Source: PBB1 sp043749095
GTDB lineage: Bacteria; Pseudomonadota; Gammaproteobacteria; Burkholderiales; Burkholderiaceae_C
Direction: 5' to 3'
Length of the DNA stretch: 6,648 nt
NCBI GenBank assembly: GCA_043749095.1
Contig: JAYVEB010000025.1
Coordinates: forward strand, 1 to 6,648
A program made the position numbers and the translations under genes. Positions 6,113 to 6,648 of the stretch are shown one piece after another. Within the stretch, counting starts at the first letter, position 1. Each line of letters starts with the position of its first letter. Below the pieces are notes generated by a model. The model made no database searches. It saw nothing but the letters and a program-made list of their open reading frames with translations, and was not told where the DNA came from.

Positions 6113-6648
6113 TCAGAAGTTCAAGGTGCGCTTGTCGACCGCGAGTGCGGCTTCCTTGGTCGATTCGCTGAGCGACGGGTGAGCATGGCAGATGCGTGCG
6201 ATGTCTTCGGCGCTGGCCTTGAATTCCATCGCGACCACCGCCTCGGCGATCAGCTCGGACGCGAAGGGCCCGACGATGTGCACGCCGAGGATCTCGTCGG
6301 TCTTCGCGTCGGCCAGCATCTTGACCATGCCGGTCGTGTCGCCCATCGCACGGGCTCGGCCATTGGCGAGAAACGGAAAGGTGCCCGCTTTGAAGTCGCG
6401 ACCCTCGGCCTTCAGCTGCTGCTCGGTCTGACCGACCCAGGCGATTTCGGGCGAGGTGTAGATCACCCACGGCACGGTGTTGAAGTTGACATGCGGGTGC
6501 TGGCCGGCGATGCGCTCGGCCACTGCCACGCCCTCTTCTTCCGCCTTGTGCGCCAGCATCGGGCCGCGCACCGCGTCGCCGACCGCCCACACGTTCGGCA
6601 GGTTGGTGCGGCAGTGGTCGTCGACGACAATCGCGCCGCGCTCGTCGA
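6113..6648 (-). CDS. lpdA: Dihydrolipoamide dehydrogenase (E3), C-terminal part (runs off the right edge)
   Basis: E3 reoxidises dihydrolipoamide in 2-oxo-acid dehydrogenase complexes, passing electrons through a redox disulfide and FAD to NAD+. About 177 C-terminal residues are visible, out of roughly 475 normally. The visible frame starts in DERGAIVVDDHCRTNLPNVW and continues AVGDAVRGPMLAHKAEEEG, the conserved FAD-binding motif, and then enters the dimerisation domain (VPWVIYTSPEIAWVGQTE). The active-site region HAHPSLSE near the end supplies the catalytic His and Glu. The C-terminus is KRTLNF. The N-terminal FAD domain with the redox-active cysteines lies outside the window. The frame is open to the window edge; a GTG at 6592 falls inside the conserved domain and is not a start. 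Adjacency to zapE is the arrangement I know from Burkholderiales downstream of sucA-sucB, which suggests the 2-oxoglutarate dehydrogenase E3, though the upstream genes are not seen. Confidence 0.94.
   Translation of the reverse strand, partial: DERGAIVVDDHCRTNLPNVWAVGDAVRGPMLAHKAEEEGVAVAERIAGQHPHVNFNTVPWVIYTSPEIAWVGQTEQQLKAEGRDFKAGTFPFLANGRARAMGDTTGMVKMLADAKTDEILGVHIVGPFASELIAEAVVAMEFKASAEDIARICHAHPSLSESTKEAALAVDKRTLNF

Noticed and set aside
5325..6182. A 285-codon plus-strand open frame over zapE and the end of lpdA
   Set aside because: It spans two well-supported minus-strand genes, and its Gln/His/Arg-rich translation is typical of an antisense shadow.
1..6648. Search for a defence system, toxin-antitoxin pair, mobile element or CRISPR array
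   Set aside because: No transposase, integrase, direct or inverted repeat ends, repeat-spacer pattern or toxin-like small gene was found. The small DUF465 gene is a widespread chromosomal family, and base composition looks even across the window.

Overview
The window is a compact stretch of bacterial chromosome with high GC (estimated by eye at about 65%). It reads as a member of the Betaproteobacteria, most likely order Burkholderiales. This rests on the protein sequences (RluD, BamD, a short DUF465 protein, a PP2C phosphatase, ZapE and dihydrolipoamide dehydrogenase all have the wording I associate with that order) and on the lpdA-zapE gene order. The taxonomic call is an inference from memory, not a search. 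Eight protein genes fill nearly everything. The largest non-coding gap is about 62 bp, and no stretch over 300 bp lacks a gene. I see no tRNA, rRNA, CRISPR array, insertion sequence, prophage or integration site.

Layout, left to right. (1) The 5' part of rluD (23S rRNA pseudouridine synthase) leaves the left edge on the minus strand. (2) bamD, an outer-membrane lipoprotein of the Bam complex, diverges from it on the plus strand with only 17 bp between the two start codons. (3) A DinG/YoaA-type iron-sulfur DNA helicase gene converges on bamD, separated by 32 bp that contain a hairpin built over the bamD stop codon. (4) Just upstream of the helicase, same strand, lies a 67-residue YdcH-like (DUF465) gene. 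(5) A PP2C-type phosphatase gene diverges from it on the plus strand. The 62-bp gap between these two contains overlapping, oppositely oriented -10 elements. (6) Converging on the phosphatase is a minus-strand run that enters from the right edge: lpdA (3' end only), zapE, then an uncharacterised exported protein whose ATG overlaps the zapE stop codon by 4 bp.

The likely transcription units are: rluD leftward; bamD rightward; ydcH-dinG leftward; the phosphatase alone rightward; and lpdA-zapE-hypothetical leftward, probably the tail of the 2-oxoglutarate dehydrogenase operon. The functions are mostly housekeeping: ribosome modification, outer-membrane assembly, DNA repair, protein dephosphorylation, central carbon metabolism and cell division.

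I do not find convincing evidence for a new defence system, mobile element or other novel multi-gene system. The items most worth a second look are the symmetric promoter with a possibly leaderless phosphatase mRNA, the tightly packed rluD/bamD start region, the stop-codon hairpin, and the exported protein of unknown function coupled to zapE.
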